Program-made: the position numbers and the translations under genes | NCBI RefSeq assembly: GCF_018403265.1 | Contig: NZ_BOSI01000005.1 | Location: forward strand, 62,001 to 126,000 | DNA length: 64,000 nt | Reading direction: 5' to 3' | Origin: Paenibacillus sp. J31TS4 | GTDB lineage: Bacteria > Bacillota > Bacilli > Paenibacillales > NBRC-103111 | The notes under the pieces: generated by a model | The model's input: only the letters and a program-made list of their open reading frames with translations | Database searches by the model: none | Told to the model about the DNA's origin: nothing | Part shown: in pieces, positions 44,542 to 53,295 of the stretch | How the letters are laid out: every line of letters starts with the position of its first letter | Numbering within the stretch: position 1 is the first letter of the stretch

Positions 44542-46388
44542 CGTCCGGTCCCTCCCCATCGTTCGATCGCTGCGCCGGCCGCCTGTCCGGACGGACCGCT
44601 CTTGGCGGTCCAGCCTTCTTCATCGTCCCAGTCTTCCGCCGCCTCCTCCGCTTCACGGTCCAGCAGCTGCTTGTGATACAGATCGGCGTACTGTCCTCCG
44701 CGGGCAAGCAGCTGTTCGTGGTTGCCCCGCTCGACGATGCGGCCTTCCTCCAGCACGACAATTTGATCTGCCGCCTGCACGGAGGAGATCCGGTGGCCGA
44801 TGATGATCGTCGTCCGTCCTTCCATGACCTCCTGGAGGCCTTCCAAAATCCGGTCCTCGGTAATCGTATCGACTGCCGACAGGCTATCGTCAAAGATGAG
44901 GATCGCCGGCCTCTTGATGATCGCACGGGCGATGCTGACGCGCTGCCGCTGGCCGCCCGAGAGGGAGATGCCCCTCTCGCCGAGCGCAGTCTCGAACCGG
45001 TTCGGGAATTCGACGATGTTGTCGTACACCTGCGCGACCTTGGCCGCGTCCTCGATCTCCAGGTCGGAATACGGATACGGATCGAAGCCGATGTTCTCCT
45101 TGATCGTCGAGGAAAAGAGGAATTGGTCCTGCGGCACGATGCCTACCTGCCCTCTCAGCACCTTGAGCGGGATGCGGTGAATCTCCCTTCCGCCCAGGAA
45201 GATCGTGTCCCGGGGCGGGTTGTGTAGCCGCACCAGCAGATTGACCAGCGTACTCTTGCCGCTGCCGACCCGGCCTACGATGGCCAGACTGGTCCCTTTG
45301 GGTACGCTCAGGCTGATGTCTCTCAGCGACGGCTCCTTCGCTCCCGGATAGCGGAACGATAAATTTCGGATCTCGATGCTTCCTTCGAGCTCTGTGATCG
45401 AGAGATCCGCCTCGTTATCGTCGGCAACCTCCGGCTTCGTGTTCAGGATAGCCAGCAGCCGGCGCTCCGACGCGATACCGCGCTGAAGCTGATTGACGAC
45501 CTTGCCCAAGTTCTCGATCGGGCCCATGAGAAGCGCCAGGTAGCTGTTGAAGGCTACGAATTCGCCCAGCGTGATCGTGCCGCGCATGACGAGCAGTCCT
45601 CCCAGCACGACGGCGATCAGGAAGCTCAGCCCCACCACGCCGGCGCTGAGCGAATTGAACAGGGAGTTCGAGCGGACGAACCGGCGGTTCATCTCGACCG
45701 CATGCTGGTTGTCACCGGTGAAGCGCTTCTGCTCTTGCTTCTCCTGCACGAACGCCTTGACGACGCGGATGCCCGACGTGAATTCCTGCACCCGGCTCGT
45801 CAGCTGGCCGACGGCATCCTGCACGTCCGCCGACTGCTTGAGGATCCGCTTGTTGAACTTGTAGGCCAGGAAACTAAGCAGCGGCAGCGGGATCATCGTA
45901 AGCAGCGTGAGCCACGCGTTCACCGAGGATACCATCGCCACCACGGTAATCGTAATCAGGACGAGCGCCTCCATCGTGTTGAACAGGCCACCCATCGTCA
46001 CCTCACGGATGACGCCGACATCGCTGATGGCGTGCGACATTAGATCGCCGACCCGCGTGTTGTTAAAATAATGGGCCGACAGCCGCTCCCAATGGGCGAA
46101 CAGCTCTCCCCGTACCTTCATCTCGAGCTGCCGTCCCATCCGGAACAGGTAGATGCGGCCCACCGAACGAAAAAAAGCGATACCGATTCCCGCGGCTATC
46201 ATCCACAGGCCATACCGGATCGCTTGCCCGCCTGTCAGAGTGAACGACTCCAATTTGTCGGTAAACCAGCCGAGCAGCATAGGAATGAAGAGCTGCAGGA
46301 CACTGGATACGGCAACGAGTACGAACCCGAACAGGTAATACCAACGATTAGCTGCAATATATTCGCGAAATATTGATTTCCGTTCCAA
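44538..46388 (-). CDS. ABC exporter subunit, YheI/BmrC-like
   Basis: 616 residues: six membrane helices then a nucleotide-binding domain with Walker A GRVGSGKST, signature LSGGQRQRV and Walker B ILIFDDS. The catalytic Glu after Walker B is Asp, the degenerate site of heterodimeric exporters such as BmrCD. The start is TTG at 46388 behind GGGAAGGGA. Bacillus bmrC is preceded by a regulatory leader ORF, bmrB; no clear counterpart is seen in the 95 bases upstream. Confidence 0.87.
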   Translation of the reverse strand: MERKSIFREYIAANRWYYLFGFVLVAVSSVLQLFIPMLLGWFTDKLESFTLTGGQAIRYGLWMIAAGIGIAFFRSVGRIYLFRMGRQLEMKVRGELFAHWERLSAHYFNNTRVGDLMSHAISDVGVIREVTMGGLFNTMEALVLITITVVAMVSSVNAWLTLLTMIPLPLLSFLAYKFNKRILKQSADVQDAVGQLTSRVQEFTSGIRVVKAFVQEKQEQKRFTGDNQHAVEMNRRFVRSNSLFNSLSAGVVGLSFLIAVVLGGLLVMRGTITLGEFVAFNSYLALLMGPIENLGKVVNQLQRGIASERRLLAILNTKPEVADDNEADLSITELEGSIEIRNLSFRYPGAKEPSLRDISLSVPKGTSLAIVGRVGSGKSTLVNLLVRLHNPPRDTIFLGGREIHRIPLKVLRGQVGIVPQDQFLFSSTIKENIGFDPYPYSDLEIEDAAKVAQVYDNIVEFPNRFETALGERGISLSGGQRQRVSIARAIIKRPAILIFDDSLSAVDTITEDRILEGLQEVMEGRTTIIIGHRISSVQAADQIVVLEEGRIVERGNHEQLLARGGQYADLYHKQLLDREAEEAAEDWDDEEGWTAKSGPSGQAAGAAIERWGGTGR

Positions 46389-46483
46389 ACCGTCCCTTCC
46401 CCCCCAATCTTTCTCTAATGGTTAGGGTACACCTTGGGAGAAGGGGAAGCCATGTCAAATATGACCGAAAAATATGGACTATC

Positions 46484-46762
46484 TTACTTTATCGGCGAAA
46501 AGATCCACACATGGACCCGCGGGCGGTCCTTGGCCAGGTAGGCATCGAGCTTTCGCCATGGGGATGGCGCCGTCCCGGTGCGCTCCTCGCGAAACGGGAG
46601 GCACTTCTCCGCCGCCATCGTCCAGCTTTCCAGGAAGAGGCCCGGCTGGCCGTCTCCCTCGAATACGGCGAACCCGTCCGCCTCCGCGCGCTCCCGGATC
46701 CAGCGCATATACTCCTCCTTCGCATTCTCTTCAATCTGGTATTCCACAAGCACCGTCTTCAT
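46484..46762 (-). CDS. Hypothetical protein, 92 residues
   Basis: The ATG at 46762 begins MKTVLVEYQIEENAKEEYMRW. The pattern (a strand, a helix, then FEGDGQPGLFLESW) looks like a dimeric alpha/beta barrel, the fold of the antibiotic-biosynthesis monooxygenase-like proteins. This is a fold guess, not an assignment. It precedes the ABC genes on the same strand by 95 bases and may be co-transcribed. Confidence 0.6.
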   Translation of the reverse strand: MKTVLVEYQIEENAKEEYMRWIRERAEADGFAVFEGDGQPGLFLESWTMAAEKCLPFREERTGTAPSPWRKLDAYLAKDRPRVHVWIFSPIK

Positions 46763-46870
46763 CTCTTCAACCCCTATTTCGGTAATTTCAGCCGGAGAGT
46801 GATACAATAATAAAAAATTGTCTTAAGTATACAATACGTACATTCGCAACTTAACAGGGGGGACCGTCTG

Positions 46871-47851
46871 TTGGATACTGGCACACATCTCGTCATCGGG
46901 CTTGGCCTCGCCGGTCTCGCACATGTGGATCCGGTCGTAGCCGCGGATACCGGCGTGGCGACCGCCGTCATGGTCGGCACCGTGCTCGGCTCGCAAGCCC
47001 CGGATACCGACACTTTGCTCAGACTGCGCGGCAACGCCGTCTATATCAAAAATCACCGGGGACTGTCCCATTCGCTCCCCGCTCTTGTCATCTGGACGCT
47101 CCTGATCACCGGCCTGCTCTCGCTTTTCCTGTCAGGCACAGCTCTGCTGCACGCCGGCCTATGGGTGTTTGGAGCGGTCTGCTTCCACGTCTTCACCGAT
47201 CTGTTTAATACGTATGGAACGCAAGCGCTCCGTCCTTTGTCGGAGAAGTGGGTCTCGTGGAACATTATCCATATTTTCGACCCGTTTATATTTGTGACGC
47301 ATCTGATCGCAATCTTCCTATGGGTCGTCCGGCTGGGCAGCCCGCAGATCATCTTCCCGATCCTCTATACGCTCATTGCCTTCTATTATATATGGAGAAC
47401 GGTGACGCATCACCGTCTGGAGCAGGGGCTCGCCGGCCAGGACGCCGAGCATGCTGAGGGAGACCGGTATTATCTGATCCCGACCGTCCAGCTCACCCAA
47501 TGGAACGTCGTCAAGCGCAAGCAGGACGGGTCTTACCGGCTGGGTGAACTGAAGAACCGGCAGCTGCGGTGGCTGGATGAGGTCTCCTGCTCCTCCCATC
47601 CGGCCGTCGACGCCTCGCGGAGCCATACAAGCATCGCCTCGTTCCTCTACTTTTCCTCCTTCGCATGCGCCGAGGTGCGGGAGTTCGACTGGGGCTACGA
47701 GGTACGCTGGGCGGATGTCCGCTACCGGCACCGGAAGCAGTACCCGTTCGTCGCCGTCTTGCGGATGAACCTGAACTTCGCTCCCATCGATTCCTACGTC
47801 GGCTGGAAGAGCGAATCCGCTATCGAGAAGAAGCTGCGGGTCGACTATTAG
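46871..47851 (+). CDS. YfhP/YdjM-type membrane-bound metal-dependent hydrolase
   Basis: 326 residues. The N-terminus has the conserved His and Asp residues of the family (DTGTHLVIGLGLAGL, GSQAPDTDTL, NHRGLSHSLPALV, HVFTDLFNTYG) within four or five membrane helices. The last 130 residues are a soluble domain. The length matches YfhP of Bacillus (327 residues). The start is TTG at 46871 after AGGGGGG. Substrate unknown. Confidence 0.87.
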   Translation: MDTGTHLVIGLGLAGLAHVDPVVAADTGVATAVMVGTVLGSQAPDTDTLLRLRGNAVYIKNHRGLSHSLPALVIWTLLITGLLSLFLSGTALLHAGLWVFGAVCFHVFTDLFNTYGTQALRPLSEKWVSWNIIHIFDPFIFVTHLIAIFLWVVRLGSPQIIFPILYTLIAFYYIWRTVTHHRLEQGLAGQDAEHAEGDRYYLIPTVQLTQWNVVKRKQDGSYRLGELKNRQLRWLDEVSCSSHPAVDASRSHTSIASFLYFSSFACAEVREFDWGYEVRWADVRYRHRKQYPFVAVLRMNLNFAPIDSYVGWKSESAIEKKLRVDY

Positions 47852-47961
47852 CATCGCCTTGAGCGGTCCGTCGCGGAAGACGGGCCGCTTTTACGGTTCC
47901 CGGCCGATTCGTTCCGCTTCCGTCCATGCCGGGCACCAGCTCGGATTGGAGCGATTTTCTT

Positions 47962-47990
47962 TTGCCAAGTCCGCCCGTTTTCGGTATGCT
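47962..47990 (+). promoter_or_regulatory. Promoter for the small membrane protein at 48 kb
   Basis: TTGCCA (47962-47967), 17 bases, TATGCT (47985-47990), 75 bases before the start. Confidence 0.6.
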
Positions 47991-48065
47991 GGCATAAGTA
48001 GACTTCTCCGCCGGTCCAGCACCGAGCGGATACTTCGCACCAACGATGCAAGGAGTGTGTCTTCC

Positions 48066-48245
48066 ATGCCCAAAAGCTTGGCTCTGCTGTTCGCCGTCGT
48101 CGGCGTGCTGCTCCTGCTGGCCATCAGCGCCTCGATCAGCTTTCATCAGCCGTGGCTTGCGCTGTTGTTCACCATCGTGTCGCTGTTCTTCATTGGAGCC
48201 GGCTTCATCGTGAAGGCCCGGCTTCGGCGCAAGAACGGCATGTGA
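48066..48245 (+). CDS. Small two-helix membrane protein, DUF5325-like
   Basis: 59 residues, two membrane helices (about 4-21 and 29-46) and a basic end (KARLRRKNGM). Size and pattern resemble the DUF5325/YlaF family; the call is tentative. The ATG follows AAGGAGTG. It has its own promoter and a terminator, so it is a single gene. Function unknown. Confidence 0.65.
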   Translation: MPKSLALLFAVVGVLLLLAISASISFHQPWLALLFTIVSLFFIGAGFIVKARLRRKNGM

Positions 48246-48313
48246 GCAGGCGGCTGCAAAAGATATAGACTTCCTTTCCCGTCTCTTTGACGTGGCGGAG
48301 GTCGGCATGCAAG

Positions 48314-48345
48314 AAAGGATCCCTGCGGGCGCAGGGATCCTTTTT
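48314..48345 (+). terminator. Terminator after the small membrane protein gene
   Basis: Stem AAAGGATCCCTGC, loop GGGC, GCAGGGATCCTTT and a T tract; the A's on the left could also serve the convergent trpS gene. Confidence 0.88.
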
Positions 48346-48436
48346 CTTTTTTCGGCGTGCAGCGGATCTAGAGCGTGCGGCCCGGACTTGACACCGTAGT
48401 CACTGTTGCGGCGCAGACCGAACGGCCTGATTCCCT

Positions 48437-49432
48437 CTAGCGGCCCAGCTTCGGCAGCAGGAAGCCCATCTTTTCCTTCGCCTGACGGACGATACCCGAC
48501 GCGACCTCCTCGGCTTCCGAGGCGCCTTTGCGCAGCACGTCGGCCACTTCGCCGGACGCCCGAATCTCACGGTAGCGGGCTTGCAGCGGCTCGAGTGTGG
48601 CCACCACCTGCTCCGCCAGATCCTTCTTGAACGGTCCGTAGCCCTGGCCCTCGTACTTCGCCTCGATTTCCTGGAGGCTGAGGCCCGAGCATTGGGAATA
48701 GATGCTCATCAGGTTGCTGACCTCGCGCTTGTTCGCCTCGTCGTATTTGACTTCCCGGCCTGAGTCGGTGACCGCGCGGCTGATTTTCTTGCGGATGACG
48801 TCCGGCTCGTCGAGCAGCGCGATATAGCTGCCCGGCGTCGGGCTGCTCTTGCTCATCTTCTTGGACGCATCGTCAAGCGACATGATCCGCGCGCCCACCT
48901 CCGGCAGGTAAACCTCCGGCACCCGGAACATCTCGCCGTACCGCTGGTTGAACCGGTGTGCCAGATCGCGCGTCAGCTCCAGATGCTGCTTCTGGTCATC
49001 TCCGACCGGCACGAGATCGGCGTTGTACAGTAGAATATCCGCGGCCATCAGCGTCGGATAGACGAACAGACCCGCACCTACCGAATCCTTGCCCTCCGCT
49101 TTGTCCTTGAACTGCGTCATCCGTTCCAGCTCGCCCATGTACGCGAGCGTCGTCATCAGCCAGCCGAGCTCTGCGTGCGCTGGCACGTGCGACTGCAGGA
49201 AGATACTCGCCTTCGCCGGATCGATGCCCGCCGCCAGATAGAGAGCGGCGACTGCCTCGGAATTTTCACGCAGCGCGGCCGGCTCCTGCGGTACCGTGAT
49301 GGCGTGCAGGTCGACGACCATGAAGAAGCATTGATGCGTCTCCTGCAGCTCGACGAAGTTTTTGATCGCCCCGATGTAGTTACCCAGCGTGAGCGTCCCG
49401 CTCGGCTGAATGCCCGATAATACCCGTTTCAT
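48437..49432 (-). CDS. trpS: Tryptophanyl-tRNA synthetase
   Basis: Charges tRNA-Trp. 331 residues, class I fold. The HIGH-like motif is PSGTLTLGNYIG near residue 10-21 and the KMSKS loop is complete (KKMSKSS). The GDDQKQHLELTRD stretch is typical of bacterial TrpRS. The ATG at 49432 follows GGAGGGG. It is preceded by a T-box leader, so expression should rise when uncharged tRNA-Trp accumulates. Confidence 0.96.
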   Translation of the reverse strand: MKRVLSGIQPSGTLTLGNYIGAIKNFVELQETHQCFFMVVDLHAITVPQEPAALRENSEAVAALYLAAGIDPAKASIFLQSHVPAHAELGWLMTTLAYMGELERMTQFKDKAEGKDSVGAGLFVYPTLMAADILLYNADLVPVGDDQKQHLELTRDLAHRFNQRYGEMFRVPEVYLPEVGARIMSLDDASKKMSKSSPTPGSYIALLDEPDVIRKKISRAVTDSGREVKYDEANKREVSNLMSIYSQCSGLSLQEIEAKYEGQGYGPFKKDLAEQVVATLEPLQARYREIRASGEVADVLRKGASEAEEVASGIVRQAKEKMGFLLPKLGR

Positions 49433-49493
49433 GATAACCCCTCCAGACATAGTGTTTCCCCCTCGCCAGACCCGTCATCCTCCACCAACGCAA

Positions 49494-49815
49494 AAAAGCC
49501 TCCCGCCGCTAGGGACGAGAGACCGTGGTGCCACCCTGATTCGCCGTTCGGCCGGGACGCATAGGTCCAGGCACAAACAAGCCTTCGTCTCCGGTAACGG
49601 GGAGCTCCGTTCGGCCTACTGGGGCGCCTCCTTCCGGTACGGAAGGGGGAAGCCGGTTCGGCGTTCCGCTACAGGACCCATTCGGCTGCAGGACGCCCCG
49701 CCGGCTCTCAGCGGCCGCCGGCTCTCTGGGAGAGGCATTCCTGTGCTTACTTGCTCCTGTCATCGCGTGTGACGGGATTCGGACCGTGGTCGGAATCCAA
49801 GGTTGGAAAGTTTGT
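49494..49815 (-). promoter_or_regulatory. T-box riboswitch in the trpS leader
   Basis: Read on the minus strand, the leader has a GATGACAGGAGCAAGTAAGC start, an AGAGAG element, GCTGAGAG (GNUG type) and a specifier loop with TGG (49678-49680), the Trp codon. It ends with the T-box sequence AGGGTGGCACCACGG and a terminator: GTCTCTCGTCCC / GGCGGGAGGC with T6 (49494-49527). Uncharged tRNA-Trp would pair with the specifier and the T-box and favour the antiterminator. Confidence 0.93.
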
Positions 49816-49820
49816 CATTC

Positions 49821-49848
49821 ATTATACCGCTCTTTGGCGCAATTGCAA
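49821..49848 (-). promoter_or_regulatory. trpS promoter
   Basis: Read on the minus strand: TTGCAA, 16 bases, TATAAT. Confidence 0.75.
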
Positions 49849-49894
49849 TGGAAAACTTGCACGTGTACGGCTCAGGCACCAAAATCCCCCGCCA

Positions 49895-49923
49895 TTGGCG
49901 GTTTCTCCCGGCTCTGCTACAAT
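49895..49923 (+). promoter_or_regulatory. Promoter for the aldose epimerase gene
   Basis: TTGGCG (49895-49900), 17 bases, TACAAT (49918-49923). Confidence 0.7.
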
Positions 49924-49984
49924 AGAGGCGAATGATGGATACGCTCTCCTCCACGGAGAGATTCTGTAGCGAGCAAAGGAGCGG

Positions 49985-50947
49985 ATGAACAAGATGATCA
50001 AGCAGGATACCTGGCAGGACGTTCCCGTCTATACGCTGGAGAACGAATCGCTTGCCGTCACGCTATGCCCTTCGATCGGCAACAACGTCTACCGCATATG
50101 GGACAAGGAGGCGGAGCGGGAAGTGCTGCGCGTCCCGGACAGCCCCGACGTGCTGCGCAAAAGCCCCGTCCACTACGGCACGCCGGTCCTCATCCCGCCG
50201 AACCGGATTCGCAGCGGCTACTTCATGGTCGGCGAGCGGGAGTACCAGTTTGACCGCAACGAAAAGAACAACACCGGTAACCATATCCACGGCCTCGTTG
50301 TCGGCCGCCCCTGGACCGTGATCGACCATGGCGAGACCGAGGGCACCCAGTACATAACGTCGGTCTTCAAGACGACGGACCACCCGGATGTATTCAAGCA
50401 GCTGCCGCACGAGATGATCATTGAGATGACGTACGTGCTTCAAGGCTCCCGGCTGCTGCAGAAGGTAACCGTAACGAACGAAAGCAAAGCACCCGCCCCG
50501 TTCGGGTATGGCGTGCACACGTGGTTCCGGCTGGACGGCGAGCCCGGGAAGTGGACGCTGAAGCTCCCGGTGGACGATATCTGGGAGCTCGGCGAAGATC
50601 TGATGCCGACCGGCCGGCTGCTTCCGCTGGGCGACCTGGCCGGGCTGAAGGAAGGCCTCCCGCTTGAGGGCGTCAACCTCGACAACGTCTTCCAGAACGG
50701 CGCCAATCCGGCACTCGCTGTTCTCGCCAAGGACGGGTATGAGATCGTCTACAAGGGCTCGGACCTGTACAAGCAGTGGGTCATTTACACGATGGGTACG
50801 GCTAGCGAGTTCATCTGCCTGGAGCCATATACTTGGGTTACCAACGCACCGAACGTCGAGCTTCCGTCCGAGGTCACCGGCTTCCGCACCATTGCGCCCG
50901 GCCAGTCGCTCTCGTTCGATCTGGAGCTGGACATTCGCCGCTCCTAG
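49985..50947 (+). CDS. Aldose 1-epimerase family protein
   Basis: 320 residues, a galactose mutarotase-like beta-sandwich. The catalytic His residues lie in NHIHGLV and GYGVHTWF, and the conserved Glu near the end is in CLEPYTWVTNAPN. IPPNRI fits the substrate loop. These enzymes interconvert the alpha and beta anomers of sugars such as galactose or glucose. The ATG at 49985 is close to AAAGGAG (3 bases); a second ATG 9 bases later is a possible alternative. Confidence 0.88.
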   Translation: MNKMIKQDTWQDVPVYTLENESLAVTLCPSIGNNVYRIWDKEAEREVLRVPDSPDVLRKSPVHYGTPVLIPPNRIRSGYFMVGEREYQFDRNEKNNTGNHIHGLVVGRPWTVIDHGETEGTQYITSVFKTTDHPDVFKQLPHEMIIEMTYVLQGSRLLQKVTVTNESKAPAPFGYGVHTWFRLDGEPGKWTLKLPVDDIWELGEDLMPTGRLLPLGDLAGLKEGLPLEGVNLDNVFQNGANPALAVLAKDGYEIVYKGSDLYKQWVIYTMGTASEFICLEPYTWVTNAPNVELPSEVTGFRTIAPGQSLSFDLELDIRRS

Positions 50948-51040
50948 CTCTCTTGAGCCTGCCTCAGGGGGTCGGAGAACGGCTTCCTCCGTTCGTTCGG
51001 TGTCCGTTCTGCCACGATCGGTCTAAGCTAATCGAATCAA

Positions 51041-51110
51041 CCAAAAAAGCCTCTTTGGAGCCTCTTTGCTAGTTAACTCAGCAAAAAGCTCCGTGGGGCT
51101 TTTTTATTAT
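51041..51110 (+). terminator. Terminator after the epimerase gene
   Basis: Nested hairpin: AAAAAAGCC...GGGGCTTTTTT outside and GGAGC...GCTCC inside, ending in a long T tract. A shorter similar sequence CCCCGTAGGGCTTTTT follows at about 51117. Confidence 0.75.
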
Positions 51111-51174
51111 TAACATCCCCGTAGGGCTTTTTACCCCAGTCTTACAAAGTACCGGGCCGGGTAGCAGACCAACC

Positions 51175-51936
51175 TTACACGCGCCCCCAATAGATCCGGG
51201 TCTCGTAATCGAACGGAACCCGCCCGTCCCGCTCGTGCCTCGCAAACAGCTGCCGCAACGCTTCCAGCATCGGCTCGTGATTCGGATGCCCCGCTTGCGG
51301 GGAATACGAGGACGACCGCAGCCGGCCTTCGAGTCCCTCGTAGCTAAGCTGATAGCGGTTCGGGAATTCTCCGACTGTTACTGCGCCATCCCGGAAAAAA
51401 TCCCGCAGCACGTCAGGCGTAACATTCCGGTGATTCACTTTCGCATAGTCGATGCCGTACCGGTGGAGAAGCTCTTCGTATTCCTCCAGAAAGGGTGTCC
51501 CTGTCGTCACTCGTTCGTTCCAGACGAGAGCGACCACCCCCTCCGGCTTCAAGATGCGTTGGAACTCCCGCTTCGTTCCTTCGCGGTCGAACCAGTGGAA
51601 CGCCTGGGCGCAGACGACCCCGCTCACCGAACCATCGGGGAGACCGGTTTCCTCGGCCGAGCCGTCGATCGGGCGGAACCGGTCGCTTGCGCCGAGCTCC
51701 GCTACGGCAGCCTCTCGCATGTCCTGGTTCGGCTCCACGGCGTAAACCACGCTTCCCCGTTCGAGCAGCAGGCTCGTAAAAATCCCCGTCCCCGCCCCGA
51801 CGTCCGCAACCGTCTCTCCGGACCGGAAGCCCACTTCGCCATACAGGTAGTCGATTGCCGCCTCGGGGTAGCTCGGGCGGTATTTCACGTAATGGTCCAC
51901 CCGGCTTGAGAATCTTGTTTTGTTGTCGCTTGCCAT
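51175..51936 (-). CDS. Class I SAM-dependent methyltransferase
   Basis: 253 residues. Motif I is VADVGAGTGIFT (about residues 41-52), the acidic motif is VYAVEPNQDM, and VCAQAFHWF is motif IV/post-I type. HWFD suggests a UbiE/COQ5-like small-molecule methyltransferase. The ATG at 51936 follows GAAGGAGGA. Substrate unknown. Confidence 0.9.
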   Translation of the reverse strand: MASDNKTRFSSRVDHYVKYRPSYPEAAIDYLYGEVGFRSGETVADVGAGTGIFTSLLLERGSVVYAVEPNQDMREAAVAELGASDRFRPIDGSAEETGLPDGSVSGVVCAQAFHWFDREGTKREFQRILKPEGVVALVWNERVTTGTPFLEEYEELLHRYGIDYAKVNHRNVTPDVLRDFFRDGAVTVGEFPNRYQLSYEGLEGRLRSSSYSPQAGHPNHEPMLEALRQLFARHERDGRVPFDYETRIYWGRV

Positions 51937-52104
51937 GTATTGTCCTCCTTCATCCTGTTCTTGGTCGGCCGGCAGCCTTCCAACCACCTCTTGTCCGCAA
52001 GGAATGCTTCTCCTTCTCCTCCTGCCTGATTTGAGTTTACCAGAGTGCCGTCCGGCCGGGGAGAGGCAGCCCGAACGACTGGTTTCAATTTCCAAAAGAA
52101 TCGC

Positions 52105-52133
52105 GTGTATTATTCTCGTTTTGGCCCATACTA
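52105..52133 (+). promoter_or_regulatory. Sigma-G type promoter for the SASP gene
   Basis: CATACTA (52127-52133) is the forespore sigma-G -10. GTGTAT lies 16 bases upstream as a partial -35. It stands 22 bases before the start codon. Confidence 0.6.
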
Positions 52134-52155
52134 CCTATCACTGGAGGTGATAAAC

Positions 52156-52389
52156 ATGGGTCAAGGACAAAGCCGCAGCAGAAACGTGCTCGTAGTACCT
52201 CAAGCTAATCAAGCTCTCGACCAACTGAAATATGAAGTTGCTCAAGAGCTGGGGATTCAAATCCCGCAAGACGGTTACTACGGCTACATGGCTACTCGCG
52301 ATACTGGCGCGATCGGTGGTCACATCACTCGCCGTCTGGTACAAATCGCTGAGCAGCAACTGGCTGGACAAGCTGGTTTCAACCGCTAA
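52156..52389 (+). CDS. Alpha/beta-type small acid-soluble spore protein
   Basis: 77 residues. Alpha/beta SASPs coat the spore DNA and protect it from UV and heat; germination protease GPR cuts them at germination. The N-terminal part has the GPR-type site region LKYEVAQELGI and the C-terminal part the conserved GHITRRLVQIAEQQL. The gene is less GC-biased than its neighbours, as highly expressed SASP genes often are. Strong ribosome site (GGAGGTGA), a sigma-G-like promoter and a terminator. Confidence 0.95.
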   Translation: MGQGQSRSRNVLVVPQANQALDQLKYEVAQELGIQIPQDGYYGYMATRDTGAIGGHITRRLVQIAEQQLAGQAGFNR

Positions 52390-52409
52390 GCCGTCTGTTC
52401 CATCACCGA

Positions 52410-52440
52410 AAAGAACGACTCCCTCGGAGTCGTTCTTTTT
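52410..52440 (+). terminator. SASP terminator
   Basis: Stem AAAGAACGACTCC, loop CTC, GGAGTCGTTCTTT and T tract. Confidence 0.92.
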
Positions 52441-52468
52441 CTGTGTCGGTCAGACTTACAGGAGAACC

Positions 52469-53233
52469 TCACATGGCGGGTTTCTCGCACACCATCAGCC
52501 CGTTGCCATCCGGATCGTAGAAAGTAAAATAAAGTGTCCCCGCCCGCATCTCGAGATCATCCACCTTTATTCCCTTGGAACGTACGTATTCCATCGCTGC
52601 CACAATGTCTCCGGTTTCAAGGATCAGGATGGGATTGACTCGAAGCTCAAGCTGCAAGCGGTCATAAGAAACGCGCTGGCTCTGGCACAGCCGGTTGTCA
52701 TCTATGAGGAGCTGCGCCCCTCTATCCATTCGAATATACGGCAGCTCTGCATGCTGCGGATCGATTTCCGTCTTGCTCTGCAAAAAAGTCTCATACCATT
52801 GCACAGTTTCCTGCAGATCCTCCGCATGCGCGATGACGTGGCTAACCCGGTTCAGGAGACGATGCGCCGGCTTGGACTTGTTGTCTTGCTGAGGCGTACG
52901 GCTGGCTTGGCATACCATATTGGAATTGATATTAAAGAAGGAGACGTCGGGAAACCGCTGAACCTCGCTCATAAAGCCATGCGGAAGCGTCTCTGCAAAC
53001 GAACGAGCCTCATCAATCTGCTGCGTATCGAACATGATGGTGGGCGGAAATCCCCAGGCATTGCTGTCCAGAATGAGATCCGTTCCATCGAAATCGAAGT
53101 AATAGATCGCACCGCCCTCCTGTTTCGGCTGAATGGGCATCTCCAACAAATCGGCATACCACTCAATGGACCGTTTAAGATTGCTGACCGGGAAAAAGAC
53201 GGCCGGCATGTAACGCGAAATGGGTGATGACAT
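52469..53233 (-). CDS. Two-domain VOC (glyoxalase/bleomycin-resistance) protein
   Basis: 254 residues, two VOC domains. The first begins RYMPAVFFPVSNLKRSIEWYADLL; the second begins RVSHVIAHAEDLQETVQWYETFL and ends LYFTFYDPDGNGLMV. The second domain keeps the metal-type His and Glu positions better than the first. Members include dioxygenases and resistance proteins; which reaction cannot be said. The ATG follows GGAGG. Base composition is a little more AT-rich than the neighbours. Confidence 0.85.
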   Translation of the reverse strand: MSSPISRYMPAVFFPVSNLKRSIEWYADLLEMPIQPKQEGGAIYYFDFDGTDLILDSNAWGFPPTIMFDTQQIDEARSFAETLPHGFMSEVQRFPDVSFFNINSNMVCQASRTPQQDNKSKPAHRLLNRVSHVIAHAEDLQETVQWYETFLQSKTEIDPQHAELPYIRMDRGAQLLIDDNRLCQSQRVSYDRLQLELRVNPILILETGDIVAAMEYVRSKGIKVDDLEMRAGTLYFTFYDPDGNGLMVCEKPAM

Positions 53234-53295
53234 AGGACAACAACCTCCTGAATAATTGGATTCCTCTTATAGACACAGCGAGCCCACAATTTCTA

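Noticed and set aside
46389-46483. bmrB-like leader ORF before the ABC exporter genes
   Set aside because: The 95 bases show no short frame with a ribosome site and no clear terminator/antiterminator pair.
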